Below, piece by piece: positions 15,493 through 23,342 of a stretch of DNA of 64,000 nucleotides (its first letter is position 1; every line of letters begins with the position of its first letter). A program made the translations under genes and the position numbers. Origin of the DNA: TMP-24 sp041397305 (GTDB lineage Bacteria; Pseudomonadota; Alphaproteobacteria; Rhodobacterales; Rhodobacteraceae). The notes beneath the pieces were generated by a model. That model had not been told where the DNA came from and ran no database searches. It saw only the letters and a list, made by a program, of their open reading frames with translations. The stretch is from assembly GCA_041397305.1 (NCBI GenBank), contig JAWKWX010000010.1, forward strand, positions 33,711 through 97,710, written 5' to 3'.

Positions 15493-16862
15493 TCGAAAAG
15501 CTCCGCGGTTATGGCGTCGAAGGCGGCGATCAGCCGGTCGATCTGGTCAAGGCCCGTCGCAGGCGAGACGAGCATCATATTGTGGAAGGGCGCGATCAGG
15601 CAGCCGCGATTCACCAGCGCCGCATGGATCGCCCTTTCCAGGGCCGGTTTATGCGCCTCATGGCTTTCCGAGCCGTTCCGAAGCGGTGTCGGATGGCAGA
15701 TGAACTCGACCCGCGCGCCCACCCGCACGACATGCCAGGGCGCGCCCTGGCGCTGGATCACGTCGGCAAGGCCGCGTTCCAGCCGCGCCGCGCCCGCCTC
15801 CATATGGGCGTAATTCGCGGCCGTCATCACCTGGGAGAGATTGGCTTTCATTGCAGCGAACTGCAGCGGGTTGGCCGACAGCGTGGTGCCGATGCCGGAA
15901 AAGCCCGCGGGCCGCTTGGCGTCATACTCCCTGAACCGGCGGGCGACCTCGTCCGTCATGCCCCAGACCGAGGCAGGCAACCCGCCTGCCACCGGCTTGC
16001 CCACCACGAACATATCGGGCTCCAGCCCATGGGTGCGGGTATAGCCGCCGAGACCGGAAGAAATCGTATGGGTCTCGTCGATGATCAGCAGCGTTCCGTA
16101 TTTCCGCGTGAGCGCCCGAAGCGCCTTGTGATAGCCCGGATCCGGCAGGACCATGCAGCAATTGGTCATCACCGGCTCGGCCAGCACCGCCGCCACGTCG
16201 CCTTCGGCGAGTGCCGCCTCCAGCGCCGCAAGATCGTTGAATTCCACGACTTTCGACGTGGTCGACAGATCGACGACCTGCCCCACAAGACCTGGCCGCT
16301 CGACCGTCTTGCCACCCACCTCACGCACCATCGCATCATCGACGGCACCGTGATAGCAGCCCGCGAAGAACAGGATCTTCGGGCGCCCGGTCACCGCGCG
16401 CGCCACCCGGATGGAGAAACGGTTGGCATCGGTCGCGGTCGTGGCGATCTGCCAGACGAAGGGCCCGAACCTGTCCTGCAAGAGCCGCCCGACCTCGAGC
16501 GCGTCGGTCGTGGGCAGCATGTAGGTCAGCCCCTTCGCGCCCTGTTCGGCCAGCGCGCGCGCGACGGGTTCGGGCGAATGGCCGAACATGGAACCGGTGT
16601 CGCCAAGGCAGAAATCGTCCAGACGGTTGCCGTCGAGATCGACGAGTTCGGCGCCCTTTGCCCCGCCCACCAGCATCGGGAAGGGCTGCGGCCAGTCCTT
16701 CATCCAGAGCATCGGCACACCATCAAGGAAGGCGGCGGTTCCCGCGGCGAGCGCCGCGCGGGTCTTGGGCCGTGCGGCGGCATAGGTCTCGGCCTCGCGC
16801 GCGGCTATGGCGGTCAAACGTTCGGCGGACACACCGCCGATCATGTCAGTGGAAATCGTCAT
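15489..16862 (-). CDS. Class III PLP aminotransferase
   Basis: 457-residue omega-type aminotransferase. Landmarks are the N-terminal ARPKTRAALAAGTAAFLDG segment, the cofactor phosphate region GDTGSMFGHSP, the aspartate in LLIIDETHTISSGLGGYTR and the PLP lysine in DMFVVGKPVAGGLPASVWG. It resembles glutamate-1-semialdehyde aminotransferase and the 'aspartate aminotransferase family' group, but the translational coupling with a PuuA-like ligase makes an amine-catabolic role more likely than heme synthesis. The promoter region upstream has an AT-rich stretch and an inverted repeat (17046-17062). The substrate cannot be read from the sequence. Confidence 0.88.
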   Translation of the reverse strand: MTISTDMIGGVSAERLTAIAAREAETYAAARPKTRAALAAGTAAFLDGVPMLWMKDWPQPFPMLVGGAKGAELVDLDGNRLDDFCLGDTGSMFGHSPEPVARALAEQGAKGLTYMLPTTDALEVGRLLQDRFGPFVWQIATTATDANRFSIRVARAVTGRPKILFFAGCYHGAVDDAMVREVGGKTVERPGLVGQVVDLSTTSKVVEFNDLAALEAALAEGDVAAVLAEPVMTNCCMVLPDPGYHKALRALTRKYGTLLIIDETHTISSGLGGYTRTHGLEPDMFVVGKPVAGGLPASVWGMTDEVARRFREYDAKRPAGFSGIGTTLSANPLQFAAMKANLSQVMTAANYAHMEAGAARLERGLADVIQRQGAPWHVVRVGARVEFICHPTPLRNGSESHEAHKPALERAIHAALVNRGCLIAPFHNMMLVSPATGLDQIDRLIAAFDAITAELFE

Positions 16863-17418
16863 GGGTCACCTGATCGGTTGAAGGAATTCCGGGAAGGATC
16901 AGGGGAAGGCCGGTGGCGCCGGCAGGCCAAAGCGCTGACGTTCGAAGCCATGGAAATGGGGCGCACGACCTGTCGGGCACCGCGAGAGCGCCGCACGACA
17001 ACAGGACTTCGATACTACCGCGATCTCCATAATTTGATCATATATACGGATTCGACATCCGTCACCAGTCGATTTGCGCGCGCGCACCGGACATGCGGCC
17101 CGAAACGCGAATGCCTGACCGCCCTCGGGCGCGGCGAATCATCTGCCGATATGGCGGCAACCTCGATTTCGTGCCCGGACGGCGACTATTCGCAGGAGGG
17201 TGAGCATTTGTGCCGCCGCCGGAAACCTGTGGCGCCTTTTGCCGAGATCGCTTTGAACGGACCGCGCCGCGGCCTATGGTGAGGCAACACATGATCGCCC
17301 CGGACATATTTCGTCGCGAGTTCCGGCGGGGCGAGTCTGTTAATAAGGCCGATGTTCAACAATTTGGTGAACACCACATTTCAGTAGGTCGCCCGCTTTC
17401 CTGGGCGGTGTCCGTGTT
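16863..17418. promoter_or_regulatory. Intergenic region with two operator-like palindromes
   Basis: 556 bp between divergent genes. No convincing gene is present; a 43-codon frame at 17150-17282 and a 63-codon minus frame at 17186-17377 lack support. Near the aminotransferase there is an AT-rich patch (17033-17046, TTTGATCATATATA) next to an inverted repeat ACGGAT-TCGAC-ATCCGT (17046-17062), plausible as its promoter and operator. Near the Hint gene there is TGTTCA-N9-TGAACA (17353-17373), which resembles a GntR- or LacI-type operator. Confidence 0.5.
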
Positions 17419-17970
17419 TTGGATATGTCGATGAATTTTGATATGATGCGATTTACCACCAGTCTCACCACCACAGCCTCACCGGGTCCGGCAGCCCCGC
17501 CGCCTCAGGCACTCGACCGCGTGGTCGAGCGCAAGGAAAAACTCTGGTCGCTGCCCGGTCTGTGCTGGAATGCCATGGTGATGACCTCGTTCGGCGCGCT
17601 GCCCGTCCAGGTCCTGCGCCAGCACGACCCGCTCCGGCTGGATGATGGCCAGATCAAGCGTATCGCCTGGATCGACAAGGTGCAGCTCGACGAAGGGTTC
17701 CTGGCCTCGTTCCCCGATGCCCAACCGGTCCTGATCCGCGCCGACGCGCTCGGGCCCGGCCTGCCCGCGCGCGACATGTTGGTATCGCCAAGCCAGAAGG
17801 TTCAGACGCGGACGATGAATTTCTCGACCGAGGTGCGCGCAGCGCGCGACCTGATCGGCCGGCCTGGCGTCATGCGCAGGCCCGAAACCATGGTGACCTA
17901 TTACCTGTTCCATTGCGGTCAGCCCGCCCGCATCCAGGCGGAAGGGATGACGCTTCAGACTGCACCCTAA
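17419..17970 (+). CDS. Hint-domain protein (Hint_2-like), degenerate
   Basis: 183 residues. From about residue 50 it matches the Hint_2 pattern common in Rhodobacterales: GALPVQVLRQHDPLRLDDGQ, then an IAWID strand, then PVLIRADALGPGLPARDMLVSPSQKV and a C-terminal VTYYLFHCG segment. In classical Hint domains the first residue is a catalytic Cys or Ser before a GTxIxT strand; here the matching spot reads GLCWNAMVMTSFG, so the nucleophile is displaced or lost. The usual HEV-type strand after YY is also altered. It may therefore bind but not self-process. No secretion genes adjoin it. Start uncertain: MNFDMMRF or MMRF further in are alternatives. Confidence 0.75.
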   Translation: MDMSMNFDMMRFTTSLTTTASPGPAAPPPQALDRVVERKEKLWSLPGLCWNAMVMTSFGALPVQVLRQHDPLRLDDGQIKRIAWIDKVQLDEGFLASFPDAQPVLIRADALGPGLPARDMLVSPSQKVQTRTMNFSTEVRAARDLIGRPGVMRRPETMVTYYLFHCGQPARIQAEGMTLQTAP

Positions 17971-17980
17971 GGGGCGCGGG

Positions 17981-18023
17981 GCCCCGTCCGTCTTAAGCGC
18001 CCTTTTGGGCGGGCGGGGCTTTT
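17981..18023 (+). terminator. Terminator between convergent Hint gene and rlmE
   Basis: GCCCCGTCCG (17981-17990) pairs with CGGGCGGGGC (18010-18019) followed by TTTT (18020-18023). A smaller inner hairpin GCGCCC-TTTT-GGGCG lies inside the loop. The position, directly after the Hint stop, fits a rho-independent terminator. Confidence 0.72.
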
Positions 18024-18024
18024 C

Positions 18025-18777
18025 TCATTCCGGCGTCGCGTCGGAAGGCGCATCTTCTGCACGGCGCGCGCGAAAGCCCGTCGCGACCACGAATTTCTCG
18101 GAACTGTCGGCCCGGCTTGCGGGCGGTTTCACGTTGGCGACCTTGGTAAAGGCGCGTTTCAGGATCGCCTGCAGCTCGTTCTCGGCGCCACCGGCCAGAA
18201 CCTTGGCGACGAATGTCCCGCCCTCTTCCAGCACGTCGAAGGCAAATTCCGCCGCCGCCTCGCAAAGCGCGATGATCCTGAGGTGATCGGTGCCCTTGTG
18301 GCCCGAGGCCGCCGCCGCCATGTCCGACATGACCACATCGGCCGGACCGCCGAGCCAGGCCTTGACCTTCTCGTCGGCGCCGTCCTCGAGAAAGTCCAGT
18401 TGATGGACCTCCGCCCCGGCGATCGGCTCGACTTCCTGCAGATCGACGCCGAGAACCTTGCCGACCTTCTTGCCCGATTTCTCGCCAAGCGCATTCACCC
18501 GCTTGACCGCGACCTGGCACCAGCCGCCCGGCGCGCAGCCAAGATCGACGACGCGGGCGCCGGGCACGAGGAAGCGGTACTTGTCGTCCAGTTCCAGGAT
18601 CTTGAAGGCCGCCCTGCCCCGGTAGCCTTCCTTCCTCGCCCGCTGGACATAAGGATCGTTCAGCTGCCGTTCGAGCCAGAGCGTCGAGGACAGCTTGCGC
18701 CCCTTGGCGGTCTTCACCCGCACCCTCAGCTCGCGCTGTCCGCGTCCCGATGTATTCCCCGAAGGGGTCTTGGCCAT
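18025..18777 (-). CDS. rlmE: 23S rRNA (uridine-2'-O-)-methyltransferase RlmE/FtsJ
   Basis: SAM-dependent methylation of U2552 in the ribosomal A-loop. The 250-residue product has a basic N-terminal tail, LWLERQLNDPYVQRARKEGYRGRAAFK split over the family's substrate-binding start (K of the K-D-K-E tetrad in AAFKIL), the SAM motif VVDLGCAPGGWCQVA, the catalytic aspartate in DVVMSDMAA and the catalytic lysine in TFVAKVLAGG. The C-terminus ends with an extra charged tail (RARRAEDAPSDATPE). I chose ATG 18777 (MAKTPSG); an upstream in-frame ATG is not followed by homologous sequence. The next gene upstream is ppx/gppA, 80 bp away. Confidence 0.94.
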   Translation of the reverse strand: MAKTPSGNTSGRGQRELRVRVKTAKGRKLSSTLWLERQLNDPYVQRARKEGYRGRAAFKILELDDKYRFLVPGARVVDLGCAPGGWCQVAVKRVNALGEKSGKKVGKVLGVDLQEVEPIAGAEVHQLDFLEDGADEKVKAWLGGPADVVMSDMAAAASGHKGTDHLRIIALCEAAAEFAFDVLEEGGTFVAKVLAGGAENELQAILKRAFTKVANVKPPASRADSSEKFVVATGFRARRAEDAPSDATPE

Positions 18778-18857
18778 ATCCCCTCTCCTCGGGTTCAGCG
18801 ACTTCCCTGCCCAAATAGTCGGATCGCGGCAGGATCGCAATCACCCGGGCGCCCGGA

Positions 18858-19973
18858 TCAGAACGGCCCTTCCTCCAGGACGCCATCCGCCGACATCTGC
18901 GCATAGAGAAGCCCCTCGCGCAGCCCGCGGTCGGCAACCGACAGCCGGTCGGTCGGCCAGACCCGCATCAGGGCCTGCAGGATCGCCGCGCCGGACATGA
19001 TCAGCGAATGGCGGTCGCGGCCGATGCGAGGGTCGTTCTTGCGGCCGTCGGGGCCGAGCTTCAGATAGTCGCGGATCACCCGGTCGATCTGGTCTGAGGT
19101 CATGCGCAGCCCATCGACCTTGGTCCGGTCATAGCGGCGCAGGCCCAGATGGCTGGCGGCCACCGTGGTCACGGTGCCAGAGGTGCCGATGATCTGGAAC
19201 CCTTCGCGCGGCTGGCTCGCGTTGTAGGGCGAGAAATCGGCAAGCTGTTCCTCGAAATGCCAGGACATCAGCGCAAATCGCGCCGCATCATCCTCGACAT
19301 CGTTGAACTGGTCCTTGAGCGTTGCGACGCCCAGGGGCACCGAAATCCAGTCCACCACCTTCGCCGCCGGAAAGGGGCTGTCGACCGTATGGAACCCGGC
19401 ATGCAGGCGCATGATCGCGCGCGGCCGGTCATGGCGTGGCACGGCCGAGAGGTCGATCCAGACAAGCTCGGTCGATCCACCGCCGATATCGACGACCAGA
19501 AGCTGCTCGGTCCGGGTAGAGACGAGCGGCGCGCAGGAAATCACGGCCAGCCGCGCCTCTTCCTCGGGCTGGATGATCTCCAGCGGCAGCGCGGTTTCGC
19601 GATGCACGAATTTCAGGAATTCGCGGGCGTTCCTCGCGCGGCGGCAGGCCTCGGTCGCGACCAGACGCATGCGCTTGACACCATGCTGTTCGATCTTCTT
19701 GCGGCAGATATGGAGCGCCTGCACCGTGCGGCCCATCGAGGCGCGGCTGAGCTTTCCAGAGGCCTCCAGCCCGTGGCCAAGCTGCACCGCCTTCGAGAAA
19801 CTGTCGATGACATGAAACTGACTGCCCTTCGGCTGGGCAATCAGCATCCGGCACGAATTGGTGCCAAGGTCGAGCGCGGCATAAAGCTGCGCCGGGTCTG
19901 GTTTGGCGGTTGTCGGGGGCTCTACCGGAACCGGGAACGCGCCCTGACCGCCGGGACGCCTGGGCGCCTTCAT
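18858..19973 (-). CDS. Ppx/GppA family exopolyphosphatase / pppGpp phosphatase
   Basis: Hydrolyses polyphosphate or pppGpp; ASKHA-fold phosphatase, 371 residues. Phosphate-1 motif ALDLGTNSCRMLIA is near residue 33, the GGGSTEL phosphate-2 motif follows LLVVDIGGGSTELVWID, and ATEACRRARNA lies between. The C-terminal IIGTSGTVTTVAA supplies the adenosine-type motif. It lacks the long HD-like C-terminal extension of E. coli Ppx, as do most alphaproteobacterial short forms. The start at 19973 (ATG) follows a clear GGAGGG; a TTG 12 bases upstream is less likely. It sits upstream of rlmE, a pairing I recall as common in this bacterial order. Confidence 0.92.
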   Translation of the reverse strand: MKAPRRPGGQGAFPVPVEPPTTAKPDPAQLYAALDLGTNSCRMLIAQPKGSQFHVIDSFSKAVQLGHGLEASGKLSRASMGRTVQALHICRKKIEQHGVKRMRLVATEACRRARNAREFLKFVHRETALPLEIIQPEEEARLAVISCAPLVSTRTEQLLVVDIGGGSTELVWIDLSAVPRHDRPRAIMRLHAGFHTVDSPFPAAKVVDWISVPLGVATLKDQFNDVEDDAARFALMSWHFEEQLADFSPYNASQPREGFQIIGTSGTVTTVAASHLGLRRYDRTKVDGLRMTSDQIDRVIRDYLKLGPDGRKNDPRIGRDRHSLIMSGAAILQALMRVWPTDRLSVADRGLREGLLYAQMSADGVLEEGPF

Positions 19974-20283
19974 AACGCCCTCCAAATCAAGTTATCCCCA
20001 ACCTAGCCTCCTGCCCGGACGCAATCAAGGCCAGGCAGGGCCAGCGGCGGCGCTTCTCACGATTCTTTGTTGATCGGATGATCAAAAGCCCGGTGCGCCC
20101 GACCGGCCCCGCCGCCACTCTCATCATGTTCATGAGAATTTTTCGGGCGCACGGCGCTCGCCCATCCGGGCCGTTCGCGCTATCCCTGTGGGCGCAGGTC
20201 GCTCTGATCGCGCGCCATGTCGAAATCCGACAGTTGGTGTCGCGAACAGGGCGGTATGAGAGGCCGAAATCTACGGAGTCATC
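19974..20283. promoter_or_regulatory. Divergent gap between ppx/gppA and the one-carbon cluster
   Basis: 310 bp with no supported gene. It has several small palindromes: TTGATC-GGAT-GATCAA (20070-20085), TCATG-TT-CATGA (20124-20135) and TGTCG-AAATC-CGACA (20219-20233). The last lies about 50 bases before the first gene of the one-carbon cluster and is the better operator candidate. I found no riboswitch consensus (cobalamin, SAM, SAH) by eye. Confidence 0.4.
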
Positions 20284-20580
20284 ATGGCAGACGTCACGAT
20301 CGTTTACTGGCGCGACATTCCGGCCCAGGTCATCGTGGGCAAGGGACGCCGGGGCGTGAAGAGACCTCTGCCCGAACGTTTCGAACAGGCCATCGACCGC
20401 TGCGCCATGAAGGTGGGTGCGCAGGACACGGATGCCTATCTCGCCGAATGGCGGAAGGCACCTCCGTTCGAGGTCGAGGGCGATGACGAAGCGGTCGCCG
20501 CGGCGCAAGCCGCGCGGATCGACGCCGAATATGACCAAGAGCGCATCAAGGCGCTGATTGCGAATGACGGCTGGGCGTGA
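20284..20580 (+). CDS. Small 'virulence factor' family protein (PF13769 type)
   Basis: 98 residues, cytosolic, no signal peptide. It opens MADVTIVYWRDIPAQVIVGKG and contains a conserved RCAMKVGAQDTDAYLAEWRK stretch, which I recognise as the family named 'Virulence factor' in domain databases. The name is historical and tells nothing about function. In Rhodobacterales this protein sits directly upstream of a MetF-type reductase and a pterin-binding methyltransferase, as here, so a helper role in one-carbon or corrinoid methyl transfer is the natural hypothesis. GGAG precedes the ATG. The following gene starts 31 bases downstream. Confidence 0.78.
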   Translation: MADVTIVYWRDIPAQVIVGKGRRGVKRPLPERFEQAIDRCAMKVGAQDTDAYLAEWRKAPPFEVEGDDEAVAAAQAARIDAEYDQERIKALIANDGWA

Positions 20581-20611
20581 CGTGCCCGGCCAAGGCCTCT
20601 GGAGAGCTGCA

Positions 20612-21535
20612 ATGGCACTGTTGAATTTCCGCCGCAAGGAAGCCCCCGCCCCCCAGGTGAGCGGCGAGATAGTCGAGGCCTTCCTCAAGGGCTATTCGAT
20701 CGAGGTGATGCCCCGCACCGCCGAGAAGGTCGAGGATTTCCGCGAACTGCTGCCCCGGGGCACCCGCGTGTACATCGCCCACATCGACGGCACGCCGATC
20801 GACGAGATGGTGGCGACGGCCAAGCGCATCAATGCCGAAGGCTTCAAGGTGATGCCGCATTTCCCGGCGCGCATCATCAAGGACAAGGCCACGCTCGCCG
20901 ACTGGATCGCCCGCTATAGGGGTGAGGCGGATGTAAGGCAGGCGCTTCTGCTGGGCGGCGGCGTTTCGACGCCGCACGGTGACTTCCACTGCTCGATGCA
21001 GTTGATCGAGACTGGCCTTTTCGACGGGTTCGAGCGGCTCCATGTGGCAGGTCATCCCGAGGGCAACAAGGACATCGATCCCGATGGCTCCGACCGCAAT
21101 GTGATGGAGGCCCTGCGCTGGAAGCAGGCTTTCAGCGATCGCACCGATGCCAAGATGGCGATGGCGACCCAGTTCTGCTTCGAGGCCAAGCCGGTGATCG
21201 ACTGGGTGAACCGCCTGAATGCCGAAGGTATCAGGCTGCCCGTTCATATTGGCGTGGCCGGTCCCGCGAAGCTGCAGACGCTGATCAAGTTCGCCATCGC
21301 CTGCGGCGTCGGCCCCTCGCTCAAGGTGCTGCAGAAACGGGCGATGGATGTGACAAAGCTCCTCCTGCCTTACGAGCCGAACGATTTTGTGGCAGAACTG
21401 GCGGCGCACAAGGCGGCGAATCCTGATTTCGGCATCGAATCCGTGCATTTCTTCCCGCTCGGCGGGATCAAGACCAACGCGACCTGGGCCATCGAGCATG
21501 GCGGCAAGAGTGCCGTCCCGGCCGCACAGAACTGA
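20612..21535 (+). CDS. metF: Methylenetetrahydrofolate reductase (MetF-type)
   Basis: Reduces 5,10-methylene-THF to 5-methyl-THF; FAD-containing TIM barrel, 307 residues. The stretch YSIEVMPRTAEKVEDF replaces the usual N-terminal E-FFPP segment, so this is a divergent MetF. QALLLGGG and DGFERLHVAGHPEGNKD form the substrate/FAD region, MATQFCFEAKPVIDWVN matches the MITQ-FF-D motif, and LPVHIGVAGPA matches the PG-MP motif. The ATG at 20612 is preceded by GGAGAG; 18 extra residues of an upstream start are not family-like. The gene lies 15 bp before the methyltransferase gene, suggesting direct use of its methyl-THF product. Confidence 0.86.
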   Translation: MALLNFRRKEAPAPQVSGEIVEAFLKGYSIEVMPRTAEKVEDFRELLPRGTRVYIAHIDGTPIDEMVATAKRINAEGFKVMPHFPARIIKDKATLADWIARYRGEADVRQALLLGGGVSTPHGDFHCSMQLIETGLFDGFERLHVAGHPEGNKDIDPDGSDRNVMEALRWKQAFSDRTDAKMAMATQFCFEAKPVIDWVNRLNAEGIRLPVHIGVAGPAKLQTLIKFAIACGVGPSLKVLQKRAMDVTKLLLPYEPNDFVAELAAHKAANPDFGIESVHFFPLGGIKTNATWAIEHGGKSAVPAAQN

Positions 21536-21550
21536 GAAAAGGTATAGAAC

Positions 21551-22510
21551 GTGACCCGCACCGTCCTGGAATCGAAGACCAAAACCGTCGTCATCGGCTT
21601 TGACGAGCCCTTCTGCGTGATCGGCGAGCGGATCAATCCCACCGGCCGCAAGAAACTGGCCGCCGAACTTGAGGCGGGGAATTTCTCGACCGTCGAGAAG
21701 GACGCGCTGGAACAGGTCGCCTGCGGGGCCATGGTGCTCGATATCAACGCGGGCGTTGTCTACAACTCGAACCCCGATCCCAACCTGACCGAGCCGCCCT
21801 TGATGACCGCGATGGTGCAGCTGGTGCAAGGTCTCGTCGATGTGCCGCTCTGCATCGACTCGTCGGTTCCCGGTGCGCTCAAGGCGGGTCTTGAGGCAGC
21901 CGAAGGTCGTCCGCTTCTGAACTCCGTCACCGGCGAGGAAGAGCGTCTGGAACTCGTCCTGCCGCTGGTGAAGAAGTATAACGTCCCGGTCGTTGCGATC
22001 TCGAACGATGATTCCGGCATTTCCGAGAACCCCGACGTCCGCTTTGAAGTGGCCAGGAAGATCGTCCAGCGCGCCGCCGACTTCGGCATCCCGGCCCATG
22101 ACATCGTCGTCGACCCGCTCGTGATGCCGATCGGCGCGATGGCGACGGCAGGTCAGCAGGTCTTCGCTCTGGTGAAGCGCCTGCGCGAGGAGCTGGGTGT
22201 CAACACCACTTGCGGCGCCTCGAACATCTCGTTCGGTCTGCCGAACCGGCACGGCATCAACGCGGCCTTCCTGCCGATGGCGATCACGGCCGGCATGACC
22301 AGCGCCATCATGAACCCGGTCCGCCAGGTCGAGATGGAGGCGATCCGCGCCGCCAACCTCCTGATGAACCACGATCCGAACGGCGGCGAATGGATCCGCT
22401 TCTCGAAAGTGCTGGAGGCGGTCGAGGGCGGCATGACCTTCGCCGAAGCCTCTGCCGCGCAGTCAAGCGCCGCATCGGGCCGTCGTGGCGGCCGCCGCGC
22501 CCGCGCCTGA
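21551..22510 (+). CDS. Methyltetrahydrofolate:corrinoid methyltransferase (pterin-binding)
   Basis: 319 residues with a pterin-binding TIM barrel: FCVIGERINPTGRKKLAAEL, then GAMVLDINAG, VPLCIDSSVPGALKAGLE, LLNSVTGEE, and NTTCGASNISFGLPNR near residue 220. These match the methyl-THF-binding domain of methionine synthase and corrinoid methyltransferases. The C-terminus ends in a basic tail (SGRRGGRRARA). It starts with GTG. Two roles fit: the separate pterin domain of a split methionine synthase, as reported for related Rhodobacterales, or transfer between THF and a corrinoid protein in methylated-amine catabolism. Neither the corrinoid protein nor the homocysteine domain is nearby. Confidence 0.88.
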   Translation: MTRTVLESKTKTVVIGFDEPFCVIGERINPTGRKKLAAELEAGNFSTVEKDALEQVACGAMVLDINAGVVYNSNPDPNLTEPPLMTAMVQLVQGLVDVPLCIDSSVPGALKAGLEAAEGRPLLNSVTGEEERLELVLPLVKKYNVPVVAISNDDSGISENPDVRFEVARKIVQRAADFGIPAHDIVVDPLVMPIGAMATAGQQVFALVKRLREELGVNTTCGASNISFGLPNRHGINAAFLPMAITAGMTSAIMNPVRQVEMEAIRAANLLMNHDPNGGEWIRFSKVLEAVEGGMTFAEASAAQSSAASGRRGGRRARA

Positions 22511-22533
22511 TCCTGACCGAGTCCTGAGAGAGC

Positions 22534-22565
22534 CCCGCCGCACGGTCGCCCCGTGCGGCGGGTTT
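22534..22565 (+). terminator. Strong hairpin between convergent methyltransferase and OlsB-like genes
   Basis: CCCGCCGCACGG (22534-22545) and CCGTGCGGCGGG (22551-22562) form a perfect 12-bp stem with a 5-base loop, followed by TTTCATTTT on the plus strand. It sits within the 54-bp gap, touching the OlsB-like stop codon, and may work in both directions. Confidence 0.82.
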
Positions 22566-23338
22566 CATTTTGCCGCAAGCCGCGCGAGGGCTTTCAGCGC
22601 CTGCGCCCGGGCGGGCGGGACGAGCGCCGGTTCCAGGGCCATGAAGACATGGGTGGTGCCGAGGTCGGTATCCTCGACCGCGTCGAGGCCAACCCAGGCC
22701 CCCGCACTGAGGTGAAGGCGCAGAAGCGGTGGCAGGGAGATCGGGTCGGGCGCGGCTGCGGCGACCGGCGCGGGATGCCAGGCCTTTGGGGCAAGGCCCG
22801 CAGGCCCTGCATGCCTCGTCCTGAGCCAGGTCAGCGCGGCGGCATGCGCGCCGGCCTTTGCGCCCGGAAAGGATGCGCAACCGAAGAGGAGCGCGATCCG
22901 GTTGGCAAGAACCAGGCGGGTCAGCCCGGCAAGGAGAAGGCGCAACCCGGCCGCCGCGCCGCCCGCCGCGTGGCCCTCCGGCGCATCGAGCCAGAACCGG
23001 CCAAGTTCCGCCACCGGCCGACCGACCCGGGCAAGCGGGGAAAGATCATAGCTCTGGGCGGAATAGCCTGACGCCGCCGCCGCACCGTTGGCGAAGAGTT
23101 GAAGGCGAAAGCCGCCCACGGGCGCCGCAGCGCAGTCCGCTCTCAGAAGAAAATGACGGCAAACCGGATCGAACGGGTCGTCATCCTTTTGCCCGTGAGG
23201 CCGGAACCGGGCGGCACGCGCGCGAATCGCCGTTTTGATCGCGTCGGGAGAGCAGGCCTCGACCAGGGAGAGCCCGCCGCCCATGGCAAGCGGCGGGACG
23301 TCCGCCAGACCGGAAGGCGCCCTGCCCTCAGCGCCCAC
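22565..23338 (-). CDS. OlsB-like GNAT N-acyltransferase
   Basis: 257 residues of the Acetyltransf_5 group, which contains ornithine N-acyltransferase OlsB (first step of ornithine lipid synthesis, acyl-ACP donor). Matching landmarks: AIRARAARFRPHG (position of the family RYRVF segment), DPFDPVCRHFLLR, the GYSAQSYDLSPL motif, AELGRFWLDAPEG and LLFGCASFPG. The C-terminal third is alanine- and proline-rich. The gene starts with GTG (23338) 4 bases after bamE; an internal ATG at 23284 (MGGGLSLVEAC) is a plausible alternative start. No OlsA-type second acyltransferase is adjacent, so the acceptor is uncertain. Confidence 0.72.
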   Translation of the reverse strand: MGAEGRAPSGLADVPPLAMGGGLSLVEACSPDAIKTAIRARAARFRPHGQKDDDPFDPVCRHFLLRADCAAAPVGGFRLQLFANGAAAASGYSAQSYDLSPLARVGRPVAELGRFWLDAPEGHAAGGAAAGLRLLLAGLTRLVLANRIALLFGCASFPGAKAGAHAAALTWLRTRHAGPAGLAPKAWHPAPVAAAAPDPISLPPLLRLHLSAGAWVGLDAVEDTDLGTTHVFMALEPALVPPARAQALKALARLAAK

Positions 23339-23342
23339 CGGA

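Noticed and set aside
15489..16862. Class III aminotransferase as HemL (glutamate-1-semialdehyde aminotransferase)
   Set aside because: Length and lysine context are compatible, but the coupling with a PuuA-like ligase and the lack of heme genes favour an amine-catabolic role.
17150..17377. Small frames (43 codons plus, 63 codons minus) in the gap before the Hint gene
   Set aside because: No ribosome-binding site of note, no homology recognised, and the minus one runs through an operator-like palindrome.
12039..17461. A shared 14-mer GCGATTTACCACCA at 12039-12052 and 17448-17461
   Set aside because: In 64 kb several 14-base matches are expected by chance, and one copy lies inside the Hint coding region. 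No flanking similarity.
20007..20283. A cobalamin or SAM/SAH riboswitch before the one-carbon genes
   Set aside because: No B12-box-like consensus or SAM/SAH core could be recognised by eye; only short palindromes are present.
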